Source: Gammaproteobacteria bacterium
GTDB taxonomy: Bacteria; Pseudomonadota; Gammaproteobacteria; Xanthomonadales; Xanthomonadaceae
DNA length: 14,929 nucleotides
Direction of reading: 5' to 3'
Assembly: GCA_026398715.1 (NCBI GenBank)
Contig: JAPLSI010000084.1
Location: 1 to 14,929, forward strand
The notes beneath the pieces were generated by a model. It worked only from the letters and a program-made list of their open reading frames with translations. It was not told the DNA's origin and did no database searches. A program made the translations under genes and the position numbers. This document shows, one piece after another, positions 1 to 7,052 of this stretch (position 1 is its first letter; every line of letters begins with the position of its first letter).

Positions 1-74
1 GCCGAAATCATCAGCAGGGCACTGGCCGCCAGGCGGAAGATGCCGGCGCGTTCTTCATTCGAAGTGGAGTTCAT
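1..74 (-). CDS. N-terminal fragment of an unidentified, possibly membrane-associated protein (runs off the left edge)
   Basis: Only the first 24 codons are in the window, beginning MNSTSNEERAGIFRL. A hydrophobic stretch rich in Ala, Leu, Met and Ile starts at about residue 14 and continues to the edge, which would suit a first transmembrane helix. The ATG lies 16 bp downstream of the msrB stop codon on the same strand, so co-transcription with msrB is likely. The ribosome-binding site is weak (GAGA-like). The fragment is too short to assign a family. The frame is supported by position and composition only. Confidence 0.4.
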   Translation of the reverse strand, partial: MNSTSNEERAGIFRLAASALLMIS

Positions 75-90
75 GGGATGCGTTCTCTGG

Positions 91-672
91 TCAGGCGAGT
101 GGAATGAAGCGCAGGGCCACCGAATTCATGCAGTAGCGCAGGCCGGTGGGCCGCGGCCCGTCGTCGAAGACGTGGCCCAGGTGCGCATCGCAGCGTCGGC
201 AAAGTGTTTCCGTGCGCACCATGCCGAAAGTCCGGTCCTCGCGGTCCACGATGTTCTGCGGCGCGATCGGTTGCCAGAAACTGGGCCAGCCGGTGCCGGA
301 GTCGAACTTGGTGGCGGAATCGAACAGGGCCGTGCCGCAGCAGATGCAGCGGAAGATGCCCTTGGCGTGCAGGTCGTTGTACTCGCCGCTGAAGGGTCGC
401 TCGGTGCCGCCTTCGCGGGCGACGTAGAAGGATTTCGGCGACAGGAGTTTTTTCCACTCCTGCGTCGTCTTCACCACCTTGGGCACGCGCAGGACCTTGC
501 GCGACTTGCCACTGTTGTCCACCGCAACGATGTCGACCATGGCGGGAGGCGCAGCTGCGGCGGCCCCTTGCCGCGAACAGGCCAGGCCCAGGCCGGCAAG
601 CGCCAGCGCGGAACCGCCCAGCCATCGGCGTCGTGACAGGTTGGTGGATTGTTTGGGTTGGGACGGCATCAT
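91..672 (-). CDS. msrB: Tat-exported peptide-methionine (R)-S-oxide reductase MsrB
   Basis: MsrB reduces the R epimer of methionine sulfoxide in oxidised proteins. The 193-residue product has the family landmarks: two CxxC zinc pairs (C109/C112 and C158/C161), the SGTGWPSF segment (125-132), and the catalytic cysteine C181 in RYCMNS near the C terminus. The N terminus carries a twin-arginine signal (SRRRWL at 13-18, then a hydrophobic stretch), so the enzyme should be exported folded by Tat to the periplasm. C32 follows that stretch, but the residues before it (G-L-A) do not make a good lipobox, so lipidation is doubtful. I chose the ATG at 672, which has GGAG about 6 nt upstream; adjacent ATG 669 is equally possible. 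An upstream in-frame start at 693 lacks this support. Family call is secure; export is inferred from the signal. Confidence 0.93.
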   Translation of the reverse strand: MMPSQPKQSTNLSRRRWLGGSALALAGLGLACSRQGAAAAAPPAMVDIVAVDNSGKSRKVLRVPKVVKTTQEWKKLLSPKSFYVAREGGTERPFSGEYNDLHAKGIFRCICCGTALFDSATKFDSGTGWPSFWQPIAPQNIVDREDRTFGMVRTETLCRRCDAHLGHVFDDGPRPTGLRYCMNSVALRFIPLA

Positions 673-805
673 CGGATCTCCGGCATCAGGCAAAGGATAG
701 GCCGACCCCCACGCAGCATGGAGTGAAGAAGGGGACTGGCTTGCCGATAAAGAGTGCGGGAGCAGGGCAGACGATCCGCGCGCCGCTGGTGTCGTTGCCC
801 GCCGT

Positions 806-1801
806 TCAGCCTCGCGGAAGCTCGAGCACCGGTTCGCCCATGGCGACCAATTGTTCCTGCAACTGAACGATCACGCCTTCCCAGTGCCGCGGCGATTCGA
901 ACCACGGAAAAGCCGCGGGAAAGGCCGGGTCCGACCAGCGCCGGGCGATCCATGCGTGGAAATGCAGCAGGCGCATGGCGCGCAAGGCTTCGATCAGGCC
1001 CAACTGGCGATGGTCGAACTCGTGGAAGAGTTCGTAGCCCTCCAGCAGCCAGCCCATCTGCTCGCCGCGTGCGGCGGCATCGCCGGTGCACAGCATCCAC
1101 AGGTCCTGCATCGCCGGGCCCATCATCGTGTCGTCGAGGTCCACGAAATGCGGCTGGCCGTCGCGCCACAGGATATTGCCGGGATGGCAGTCGCCGTGCA
1201 GGCGCAAGGTCTTGAAGTCGCCGCAGTCCGCCCACGCGTCTTCGACCTGGTCGAGCAGCAGGTGGCAGAGCGCTTCGAAATTCTCTTCGAGTTCGGCCGG
1301 CAGCCAGTCGGCATCGAGCAGGTAGGACACGGAGTCGATGGCATGTTGCTGCACGTTGAGCGTGCCGCGATGCGAAAAGGAAGTGCGCGCTCCAACGGCA
1401 TGCATGCGGCCGAGCGTGCGTCCGATCTGCTTGAGTGTTTCGCGGTCGCCGGGCTCGGGCGCATGCCCGCCCTGCATCGGGAAGATGGCGAAGCGATGCC
1501 CGCCATGGTGGTGCAGGGTGGTTCCTGCCAGAACTTGCGGCGCGACGACGGAAAGATCGTTGTCGAGCAGTTCCTGGCTGAAGCGATGTTCTTCGAGGAT
1601 GGCGGCGTCGGACCAGCGGCCCGGGCGATAGAACTTGAGCACGCGCGGCGCGCTGTCTTCGATGCCGATCCGGTAGACGCGATTTTCGTAGCTGTTCAGG
1701 GCCAGGACGCGGCCGTCCGTGGCCAGTCCAACGCTTTCGACCGAGGCGAGGATCGCCTCGGGCGTCAGGTCGCCAAAGGGAGCGGGCGTCTCGGCACGCA
1801 T
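806..1801 (-). CDS. srkA: Stress response kinase A (SrkA/YihE), serine/threonine protein kinase
   Basis: Cytoplasmic Ser/Thr kinase of the aminoglycoside-phosphotransferase/choline-kinase fold. E. coli SrkA protects against stress-induced death and Cpx-linked toxicity. At 331 residues it is very close to the E. coli protein. Visible features are N40/R41 in the SYENRVY motif and K56 in LKFYRPGRW, a nucleotide-binding candidate. The catalytic loop LHGDCHPGNIL is at 201-211, with base D204 and N209, and the metal-binding DLDD begins at 221. The ATG at 1801 is preceded by GGAA about 7 nt upstream. It starts 13 bp after the stop of the DUF2383 gene on the same strand, so the two are probably one transcript, placing srkA next to another presumed stress protein. 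Confidence 0.92.
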   Translation of the reverse strand: MRAETPAPFGDLTPEAILASVESVGLATDGRVLALNSYENRVYRIGIEDSAPRVLKFYRPGRWSDAAILEEHRFSQELLDNDLSVVAPQVLAGTTLHHHGGHRFAIFPMQGGHAPEPGDRETLKQIGRTLGRMHAVGARTSFSHRGTLNVQQHAIDSVSYLLDADWLPAELEENFEALCHLLLDQVEDAWADCGDFKTLRLHGDCHPGNILWRDGQPHFVDLDDTMMGPAMQDLWMLCTGDAAARGEQMGWLLEGYELFHEFDHRQLGLIEALRAMRLLHFHAWIARRWSDPAFPAAFPWFESPRHWEGVIVQLQEQLVAMGEPVLELPRG

Positions 1802-1814
1802 CCCGGGTTCCGCA

Positions 1815-2252
1815 TCAGGCCAGCGAGCGCTTGCGGCTGCGCAATTCGGCCTTGAGGTTCTCGGCGGTGTGCACGTACTGCTTGGCGAGCACGCGGATCA
1901 CGAAGCTGTTGTCGCGGTCCATCACGACTTTCTGCAACGAGCCCTGGATCTGGGTTTCGCTTTGTTCCATCGCCGTGATGTGGGCGGAGTTGACCGCCTT
2001 GAAACCGCGACCGATGCCGGCGTAGGTCTGCTCGACGTCGCCAACCAGGTCGATGGACTTGGCGCCGGGCTTGGTACCTGGCTTGAGTTCCACCAGCAGG
2101 TTGTCGGCCAGCGTCGTCTTGGCCTTGGCCATGTCCGTGAACACCCGGCTGAGCTTCTTGTCGGAAACCGTTCGCGCGGCCTCTTCATAGAATTCGGTGC
2201 CATCGCGGCTGATCTGGATCAGGTCATGGAGGAAGCAGGCGGTTTCGCTCAT
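1815..2252 (-). CDS. DUF2383 (PA2169-family) four-helix-bundle protein
   Basis: The 145-residue, all-helical, soluble product has no signal peptide. It matches the PA2169/DUF2383 family by overall pattern: an N-terminal LHDLIQISRDGTEFYEEAA helix, a central segment of the DVEQTYAGIGRGFKAV type, and a C-terminal helix containing HTAENLKAELRSRK. The fold is ferritin-like, and relatives are often seen among stress-induced genes, but no reaction is established. Acidic and His residues are scattered and no clear di-iron motif is visible to me. The ATG at 2252 has a strong AGGAG 7 nt upstream. It is the first gene of a probable operon with srkA, with a 13-bp gap. Confidence 0.82.
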   Translation of the reverse strand: MSETACFLHDLIQISRDGTEFYEEAARTVSDKKLSRVFTDMAKAKTTLADNLLVELKPGTKPGAKSIDLVGDVEQTYAGIGRGFKAVNSAHITAMEQSETQIQGSLQKVVMDRDNSFVIRVLAKQYVHTAENLKAELRSRKRSLA

Positions 2253-2525
2253 CGGACGCTCCTGTGCTGTAGCGGCGCCGGTCGGCGGGCAGCATGGGCT
2301 GTCCGGTGGACTGGCTGGTCGATTGGACCCGGCAGGCAGGTCGGGGCGGATGCAGTCCGGCAGCCGCCCGGGACGTGGCGCAAAGGCTCTACGCTGGCTC
2401 CTGGGGGCAGGAGCCGGGGCCGGGATTCATGAAGTGGGCAAATATTAACAAACCGGACATGAATATTCGGTTATTTGGGCCGTTCAGCGCTTTAATAGGG
2501 CCATCCAACGCACCGGGAGCCGACC
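2253..2525. other. Intergenic region between divergent DUF2383 and GFA genes
   Basis: These 273 bp separate two divergently transcribed genes and should hold both promoters. The DUF2383-proximal half is GC-rich with no evident coding potential. A perfect hairpin lies at 2396-2415. From about 2439 to 2500 the base composition turns AT-rich, unlike the surroundings, and includes the palindrome GAATATTC (2461-2468) flanked by AACCG (2451-2455) and CGGTT (2468-2472). TTTAAT at 2491-2496 could be a -10 element for the GFA gene, but I see no convincing -35. GGGAG just before 2526 is the ribosome-binding site of the GFA gene. Confidence 0.5.
2396..2415. repeat. Perfect 8-bp inverted repeat (hairpin), REP-like
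   Basis: GGCTCCTG (2396-2403) and CAGGAGCC (2408-2415) are exact reverse complements around a GGGG loop. Outside the stem a T-G wobble and a C-G pair can extend it. No T-run follows on either strand, so it is not a normal intrinsic terminator. It could be a single member of a dispersed palindromic repeat family or an mRNA structure in a 5' leader. Nothing else in the window clearly matches it. Confidence 0.55.
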
Positions 2526-2873
2526 ATGACCTACACCGGAGGATGCCACTGCGGCAAGATCCGCTTCGAGGTGGACGGCGAAATCGGGCCTGTCGTGGAC
2601 TGCAATTGCTCGCTGTGCAAGAAGCGGGGCGGCCTGCTCTGGTTCGTGCCGCGTGCAAACCTGCGCCTGCTGACCGCGGTCAGTGACCTGGGTACCTACA
2701 CGTTCAACAAGCACGCCATCCACCACCACTTCTGCATGACCTGCGGAATTGCGCCCTTCAGCGAAAGCGCCGACGCGGACAAGCCGATGTCGGCCGCGGT
2801 GAACGTGCGCTGCCTCGACGGCGTGGACCTTTCATCGTTGGTGGTCACGCCCTACGACGGACTCAGCCACTGA
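2526..2873 (+). CDS. GFA/CENP-V domain zinc-binding protein
   Basis: The 115-residue protein is essentially one GFA domain, the fold of glutathione-dependent formaldehyde-activating enzyme and CENP-V. All seven expected zinc ligands are present: C7 and C9 (CHC), C26, C28 and C31 (CNCSLC), and C70 and C73 (FCMTCG). The family name comes from a proposed glutathione-formaldehyde adduct reaction, but most bacterial members have no proven activity, and I do not claim one here. The ATG at 2526 has GGGAG about 6 nt upstream. The gene is monocistronic on the plus strand and ends only 6 bp from the stop codon of the convergent response-regulator gene. Confidence 0.9.
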   Translation: MTYTGGCHCGKIRFEVDGEIGPVVDCNCSLCKKRGGLLWFVPRANLRLLTAVSDLGTYTFNKHAIHHHFCMTCGIAPFSESADADKPMSAAVNVRCLDGVDLSSLVVTPYDGLSH

Positions 2874-2879
2874 GCCCAG

Positions 2880-3422
2880 TCAGGCGGTCTCAGTTTCGGC
2901 GCCTGTCGCCACGGGGTTGATGCGTCGGGGTTTCTGTTCGTCGTCGAGCAGCCGTTCGATGCGTGCGAATACCTCGGCGCGCGAGAACGGCTTCTTCATG
3001 AAATCGTCAGCGCCGATCCGCTGCACGTAGAACTCTTCGGTTGCCTGCTCGTTGCCGCTGATCATGATGATCGGCACGTCGCGCGTGACCGGGTCGCGCC
3101 GCAGGGCGCGAAGCGCCGCGAAACCATTCATGCCGGGCAATACGATATCCAGGAAGATCAGGTCCGGAACTTCGCTGCGGGCGATCTCGATGCCTGCCTC
3201 GGCATCACCGGCCTCCAGCGTGACCAGGTCGTTCTGGCGCATCATCCGGCGCAACAAGGCCACGATAGTCGCCGAGTCGTCGATGATCAGCACGCGGGTG
3301 CCGGGCGCGGCATTGCGTCGTTCCTTCACCCGGCGGTCGGTGCTTTCGACCTCGGGCTCGAAAACTATTTCCGGCTCGGGCGCCGGGCGCCACCAGGCCT
3401 TGATGCGGTTGATGAAGTTCAT
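2880..3422 (-). CDS. Single-domain response regulator (CheY/PilG-PilH-like) with N-terminal extension
   Basis: The 180-residue protein consists of one receiver domain (about 43-160) and no output domain. Receiver landmarks are the acidic pair D48/D49, phosphoacceptor D92 (FLDIVLPGMNG), S122 and K144 (MKKPFS). Such proteins act by phospho-dependent contact with partner proteins, as in chemotaxis or type IV pilus control; the pathway here cannot be told from context. About 40 residues precede the receiver: a Trp-containing amphipathic start (MNFINRIKAWW), a Pro/Glu-rich linker and a basic DRRVKERR patch. The ATG at 3422 has GGGAG roughly 11 nt upstream and lies 25 bp after the DUF885 stop on the same strand, so read-through from that gene is possible. 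No kinase gene is adjacent. Confidence 0.88.
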   Translation of the reverse strand: MNFINRIKAWWRPAPEPEIVFEPEVESTDRRVKERRNAAPGTRVLIIDDSATIVALLRRMMRQNDLVTLEAGDAEAGIEIARSEVPDLIFLDIVLPGMNGFAALRALRRDPVTRDVPIIMISGNEQATEEFYVQRIGADDFMKKPFSRAEVFARIERLLDDEQKPRRINPVATGAETETA

Positions 3423-3447
3423 GGTTTCGCAGCTCCCGGGACTGCGA

Positions 3448-5256
3448 CTATTCGATCGGCTGGTCGAGCATCAGGGCGCGCACATAACGGCCCGACGGGG
3501 AACCGAACGACAACACCTTGTCGTGGTAGTCCTTCAGCTTGAAGGCGTCGCCCTGTTTTTCCTCGACGGCGCGGCGCAGGTCGTAGTGTTCCTGCACGCC
3601 GACGAAATAGGTCGGCAACTGCGTCGAGCTGAGCTGGGCGCGAACCCATTTGCCGGCCGCCTCGCGTTCTTCCTGGAAGCCCATTTCCGTCATCAGCTTC
3701 ATGGCGTCGTCGCGGCTCATCCCGTCCACGTGGATGGCCTGGTCGATGAGCGCGTTGGTGATGACGCGCAGGTACCACTTCAGCTGGATCAGGTGGTACA
3801 GCGGGTCGTTGTCGCGGTAGCCGGCGTCCACCATCACCTTCTCGGCGTACACCGCCCAGCCTTCTACGAACGAACCCGACGACAGCACGGCGCGAAGCAC
3901 GGACGGATACTTGTTCGAATGCCAGATCTGCACGTAATGACCGGGCATCGCTTCGTGGATGCTCAGTTCGTCGATCGAGCGGGTGTTGTATTCGCGCAGG
4001 AAGGACGTGGTCTGTTCGTCGGTCCAGTCGTCGGGAATCGGCGATACCGCGTAGAAGGTGTCCAGTGACTTGTCGAGCGGGCCGGGCGAATCGCAATAGG
4101 CGACCGACACGCCGCGCTGGAACTCGGGCATCAGGATGACCTTCACCGGCGCGTCGGGCAAGGTGATCAGGTCCTTGGCGCGGACGAAATCGGTGGCGGT
4201 GGCCAAGGTGGATTTGGCGGTATCGACCACCTGGTCGCGGGTCGGGCGGTCGGCGTAGGCCAATTCCAATGCCGCCTGGATCGCCGCCTGCTGCTGCGCG
4301 GGCGTCGGCGCGGCGGGCGTCTCCGGCGCGCCTTCGCGGCCGGCCAGGACGCCGCGCGCCACCGAGTACATGTCGGCGCGGACGCGCGTGAGTTCGGCTT
4401 CTGCGCGCGTGCGGATCTCGGCGCGCGACAACGGGGAGTCGAGCGCGAAGGCGAGCTTCTGGTCGTACAACTTCTGGCCGATCCGGAAATCGCCTTTCGC
4501 CTTCGGCACCAGCGTCTTGTCCAGCCAGGCCTGGTGTTCGTCCACGGCCTTGCGCAGGGTGGCGATGGCCGCTTCCAGGTTCTGCCGGTCGGCCGACGCC
4601 AGGTCGCCGGCGTGCGGCACGATCAGTTCGTCGATCAGGCTGAGCACGCCCTTGTTCTGCTTGGCGACCGTTTGCGCGTGGATCAGGGGCACCCGCGCCG
4701 GGTCGAGGTTGGCGCGCATCTGGGCAAAAAGCGTGGGGATCTTTTCCATGCGCAGCGTGGCATTGCGCAGGCGGTCGGGCATGGGTGCGAAATCACGGGC
4801 GACCAGCGAGTAGATCGCGCCGCCAGCCAATTGGCTGTAGATCATCGGGTCCCAGGCCCAGGACTGCAGGTTTTCGTAGCCCCAGATGTCGTAGCGCAAC
4901 TGGTTGCGCAGCACCGAAGCGTCCACCTGGTTTTCGCGCGACAACTTGCTGCGATCAATCTTTTCCAGGTCGGCCAGCAGCGCCTTGGAGAACGCGAGGC
5001 TCTTCGCGCGGCCTTCGGGGCTCAGGTCGTCGAGTTCGGCGTCGAAGCGATGGTCGCCGATCTGCGTTGCGAACACGGGGCTCAGGCGCATCGCGCCATC
5101 AAGCCAACGCGCCGACAAGTCATTGAACTGCGTGTCTGCTTCCGAGACGGCGGGTGTCGTGCTGGTGACCGTGGGTTGCGCGGGCTCGGGCGCTTTGGGC
5201 GAGCAGGCGGCCAACACGACGATCAGGGAAACAAGCGGAAGGGCGAGTCGGGACAT
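3448..5256 (-). CDS. DUF885 family lipoprotein, putative zinc metallopeptidase-like
   Basis: This 602-residue envelope protein belongs to the DUF885 family. Residues 1-18 form a lipoprotein signal peptide with the lipobox LAAC (C18), followed by a Pro/Thr-rich linker, so the mature protein should be anchored in an envelope membrane. The conserved HEAMPGHY motif (434-441) and the downstream EGWAVYAE motif (E465/E472) are the family signature and resemble a gluzincin-type zinc site (HExxxGH plus a distal Glu). Peptidase activity is therefore plausible, but no substrate is known. I chose ATG 5256, which places the signal peptide at the N terminus; in-frame ATGs at 5265 and 5298 would add an unlikely polar leader. 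The gap to the upstream permease gene is 78 bp. Confidence 0.85.
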   Translation of the reverse strand: MSRLALPLVSLIVVLAACSPKAPEPAQPTVTSTTPAVSEADTQFNDLSARWLDGAMRLSPVFATQIGDHRFDAELDDLSPEGRAKSLAFSKALLADLEKIDRSKLSRENQVDASVLRNQLRYDIWGYENLQSWAWDPMIYSQLAGGAIYSLVARDFAPMPDRLRNATLRMEKIPTLFAQMRANLDPARVPLIHAQTVAKQNKGVLSLIDELIVPHAGDLASADRQNLEAAIATLRKAVDEHQAWLDKTLVPKAKGDFRIGQKLYDQKLAFALDSPLSRAEIRTRAEAELTRVRADMYSVARGVLAGREGAPETPAAPTPAQQQAAIQAALELAYADRPTRDQVVDTAKSTLATATDFVRAKDLITLPDAPVKVILMPEFQRGVSVAYCDSPGPLDKSLDTFYAVSPIPDDWTDEQTTSFLREYNTRSIDELSIHEAMPGHYVQIWHSNKYPSVLRAVLSSGSFVEGWAVYAEKVMVDAGYRDNDPLYHLIQLKWYLRVITNALIDQAIHVDGMSRDDAMKLMTEMGFQEEREAAGKWVRAQLSSTQLPTYFVGVQEHYDLRRAVEEKQGDAFKLKDYHDKVLSFGSPSGRYVRALMLDQPIE

Positions 5257-5334
5257 GGCGGGCATCCGTGGAGTTGGGGCGCCAGAAGCGGGCGCCACCT
5301 AGGATACTTCGTCCTGACCGCGCGCGCGCCTTGT

Positions 5335-6147
5335 TCAACCCTCGAAAACAGCCTCGGGTGCCGACTGCGCGGGATGCGACTTGCGCACCGATGGAAACAG
5401 TTGTGCGGCAAGCGCACAAGCCGCCAGCGTCCAGACGATCAGCGCGCCGCTGGGCAGGTCGAGCACGGCCGACAAGACCAGCCCCGAGGCGTAGCCAGCG
5501 ATGCCGACCAGGTACGCGGCCAACAAGCGATGCCTGCCGCGCATGCCAGCGGTGGCCAGCGCGGGCACGATCAGGCTGGCGAAGACCAGGTACACGCCAA
5601 CCAGTTGCACCGACGTGGTGATCGCCAGCGCGAACAGCGCATAGAAGGCCAGCCCGGCGAGGCGACCGCGACGCCACCACATGAAGCCCAGCAACAACGC
5701 CGAGAGGATTGCAGCAGGCAGCAACTGGCCGTAGCTGACCCAAAGGATCTGTCCGACCAGCAGGTCCTTGAGGTGCTCGCCACCCTGCGGATTGTTGCTC
5801 AGCAACAACAGTGCGCCTGTCGCCGCCAATACGAACAGCGTGCCGATCAGTGGCTCCTGGTAGTCGGGCCAGCGCCTATCGGTCCAGGCGAGCAAGGCGG
5901 CGCCCAGCAGCGCGGCGATGGCGGCGGCAACCTGCACGCCGAAGCCATGTTCGTCCACGCCGAAGAATCCTGCGGCAATCACGCCCAGCGCCGCGATCTG
6001 CGCGATGGCCAGGTCGATGAAGATGATGCCGCGAGACAGCACCTGCTTTCCCAACGGCACGTGCGTAGCGAGCACGATCAGGCCGGCTACGCAGGCCGGC
6101 CCGAGGATGCTGGCATCCAGGCCTTCCCAGTGGATATGCAAGCTCAC
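5335..6147 (-). CDS. znuB: Zinc/metal ABC transporter permease, ZnuB-type (ABC-3 family)
   Basis: This inner-membrane permease, by context, should move zinc delivered by the adjacent ZnuA-like protein. The 270-residue product has about eight hydrophobic helices, the usual size of the ABC-3 family. Family-like segments are LGKQVLSRGIIFIDLAIAQIAALG (32-55), matching the region that normally contacts the ATPase, and VGVYLVFASLIVPALA (183-198). The start is GTG at 6147, overlapping the znuA stop as GTGA, with a G-rich Shine-Dalgarno (GGGGCGG) upstream. Longer frames upstream merely shadow znuA. No ATP-binding subunit gene follows: the next gene downstream is the DUF885 lipoprotein. The partner ATPase must be elsewhere or shared. 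Metal specificity is inferred from the Zur-like operator. Confidence 0.85.
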   Translation of the reverse strand: MSLHIHWEGLDASILGPACVAGLIVLATHVPLGKQVLSRGIIFIDLAIAQIAALGVIAAGFFGVDEHGFGVQVAAAIAALLGAALLAWTDRRWPDYQEPLIGTLFVLAATGALLLLSNNPQGGEHLKDLLVGQILWVSYGQLLPAAILSALLLGFMWWRRGRLAGLAFYALFALAITTSVQLVGVYLVFASLIVPALATAGMRGRHRLLAAYLVGIAGYASGLVLSAVLDLPSGALIVWTLAACALAAQLFPSVRKSHPAQSAPEAVFEG

Positions 6148-7043
6148 TTCGCCGCCCCAAGCAATTTGTCGATGGTCGAATCGAACATGCCGAACAGGTC
6201 CTTCGACGCGGCATCGCCACCCACCGTAAAGGGCAGGCTTACCGCCGGAACGCCGGTGCGGGAGCTGAGCCACTCGCTCGCCTTGGCGTCCTGGTAGGCG
6301 CCGCGGACGATGGCCAGTGTATTGGACGACTTGGCCGATTCCACCAAGGCGGCAAGGTGGCTGCTGGTGGGTGGCACGCCGGGCTTGGGCTCGAGCGCGC
6401 CGATCTGCTTCATGCCCAACCACTGCGTGAGATAGATCCAGCTGTCATGGTGCACGACGATGTTGCGGCCCTTCAGGGGCGCGGCTTTCGCCTCCCAGCG
6501 TTTGATCGCTGCCGTCCAGCGCGTGCTGAAGGCGGCCAGGCGCTGCTGGTAGTACGCCGCGTTCGCGGGGTCGAGTTTCACCAGCCGGGCATCGAGCGCC
6601 TTGGCTATGGCCAGCACGCGATAGGGATCCATCTGCACGTGCGGATTGCCCTGCGGGTGCACGTCGCCGGCCGCGCGATCGAGTTGGGTCGGCTTCTGCA
6701 GAGTCGCGACCTGGCTGGCTGCGAAGAACGCGCCATCGCCACCGGCAATCTTCCTGTTGCCCGATTGCCTCACCAGTTGCGGCAACCAGCCCACTTCCAG
6801 TTCGGCCCCCGAACACACCGTCAGGTCGGCGCGGCGCACCTTGGCGATCAGGCTGGGCTTGGCCTCGATCTGGTGCACGTCCTGCAGGGCCGACGTCGCC
6901 ACGTCGATGTCAATCTGGTCGCCGCCCAGTTCCTTCAGCAGCGACCCCCACTCGGGTTCGCAGGCGAAGGCGCGCAACTTGGCATGCGCGGGCGAAGCGC
7001 TCAGTGCGAGGGCGAGTGCGGCAGTGGCTAGCAAGGCTTTCAT
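6144..7043 (-). CDS. znuA: Periplasmic zinc-binding protein of a metal ABC transporter, ZnuA-type
   Basis: The 299-residue solute-binding protein has a Sec signal peptide (residues 1-21, cleavage after AHA) and belongs to the cluster A-I/cluster 9 metal-binding family. Likely metal ligands at canonical positions are H57 (DVHQIEAKPS, equivalent to the usual DPH-YEP-PSD), H135 (NPHVQMDP, usual DPHxWLDP) and H199 (VHHDSW). The fourth ligand is not obvious; D252 in the AYQDAKASEW segment is a candidate. The long His/Asp-rich loop of many ZnuA proteins is reduced to DVHPQGNPH. Two cysteines (C28, C77) may pair. The ATG at 7043 lies 9 bp after the porin stop, with GGACAG upstream. The zinc call rests on family plus operator; manganese or another metal is not excluded by sequence alone. 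Confidence 0.85.
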   Translation of the reverse strand: MKALLATAALALALSASPAHAKLRAFACEPEWGSLLKELGGDQIDIDVATSALQDVHQIEAKPSLIAKVRRADLTVCSGAELEVGWLPQLVRQSGNRKIAGGDGAFFAASQVATLQKPTQLDRAAGDVHPQGNPHVQMDPYRVLAIAKALDARLVKLDPANAAYYQQRLAAFSTRWTAAIKRWEAKAAPLKGRNIVVHHDSWIYLTQWLGMKQIGALEPKPGVPPTSSHLAALVESAKSSNTLAIVRGAYQDAKASEWLSSRTGVPAVSLPFTVGGDAASKDLFGMFDSTIDKLLGAAK

Positions 7044-7052
7044 TTTCTGTCC

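Noticed and set aside
851..1855. Long open plus-strand frame antisense to srkA (334 codons)
   Set aside because: The minus strand holds a complete SrkA with its catalytic motifs; the plus frame shows nothing recognisable.
2863..2875. Short inverted repeat CTCAG-CCA-CTGAG at the end of the GFA gene, considered as a bidirectional terminator
   Set aside because: It has a 5-bp stem with a 3-nt loop, lies partly inside the coding sequence and has no flanking T-tract.
5278..5296. GGCGCC-AGAAGCG-GGCGCC hairpin between the permease and DUF885 genes, considered as an operon terminator
   Set aside because: The stem is only 6 bp and no T-run follows on the minus strand. It may be an RNA structure, but termination cannot be claimed.
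4534..6297. Long open plus-strand frame antisense to the DUF885 and permease genes (587 codons)
   Set aside because: Its translation is low-complexity and rich in Gln, Arg, Gly and His, with no family resemblance. It mirrors well-supported minus-strand genes and is a typical GC-rich shadow frame.
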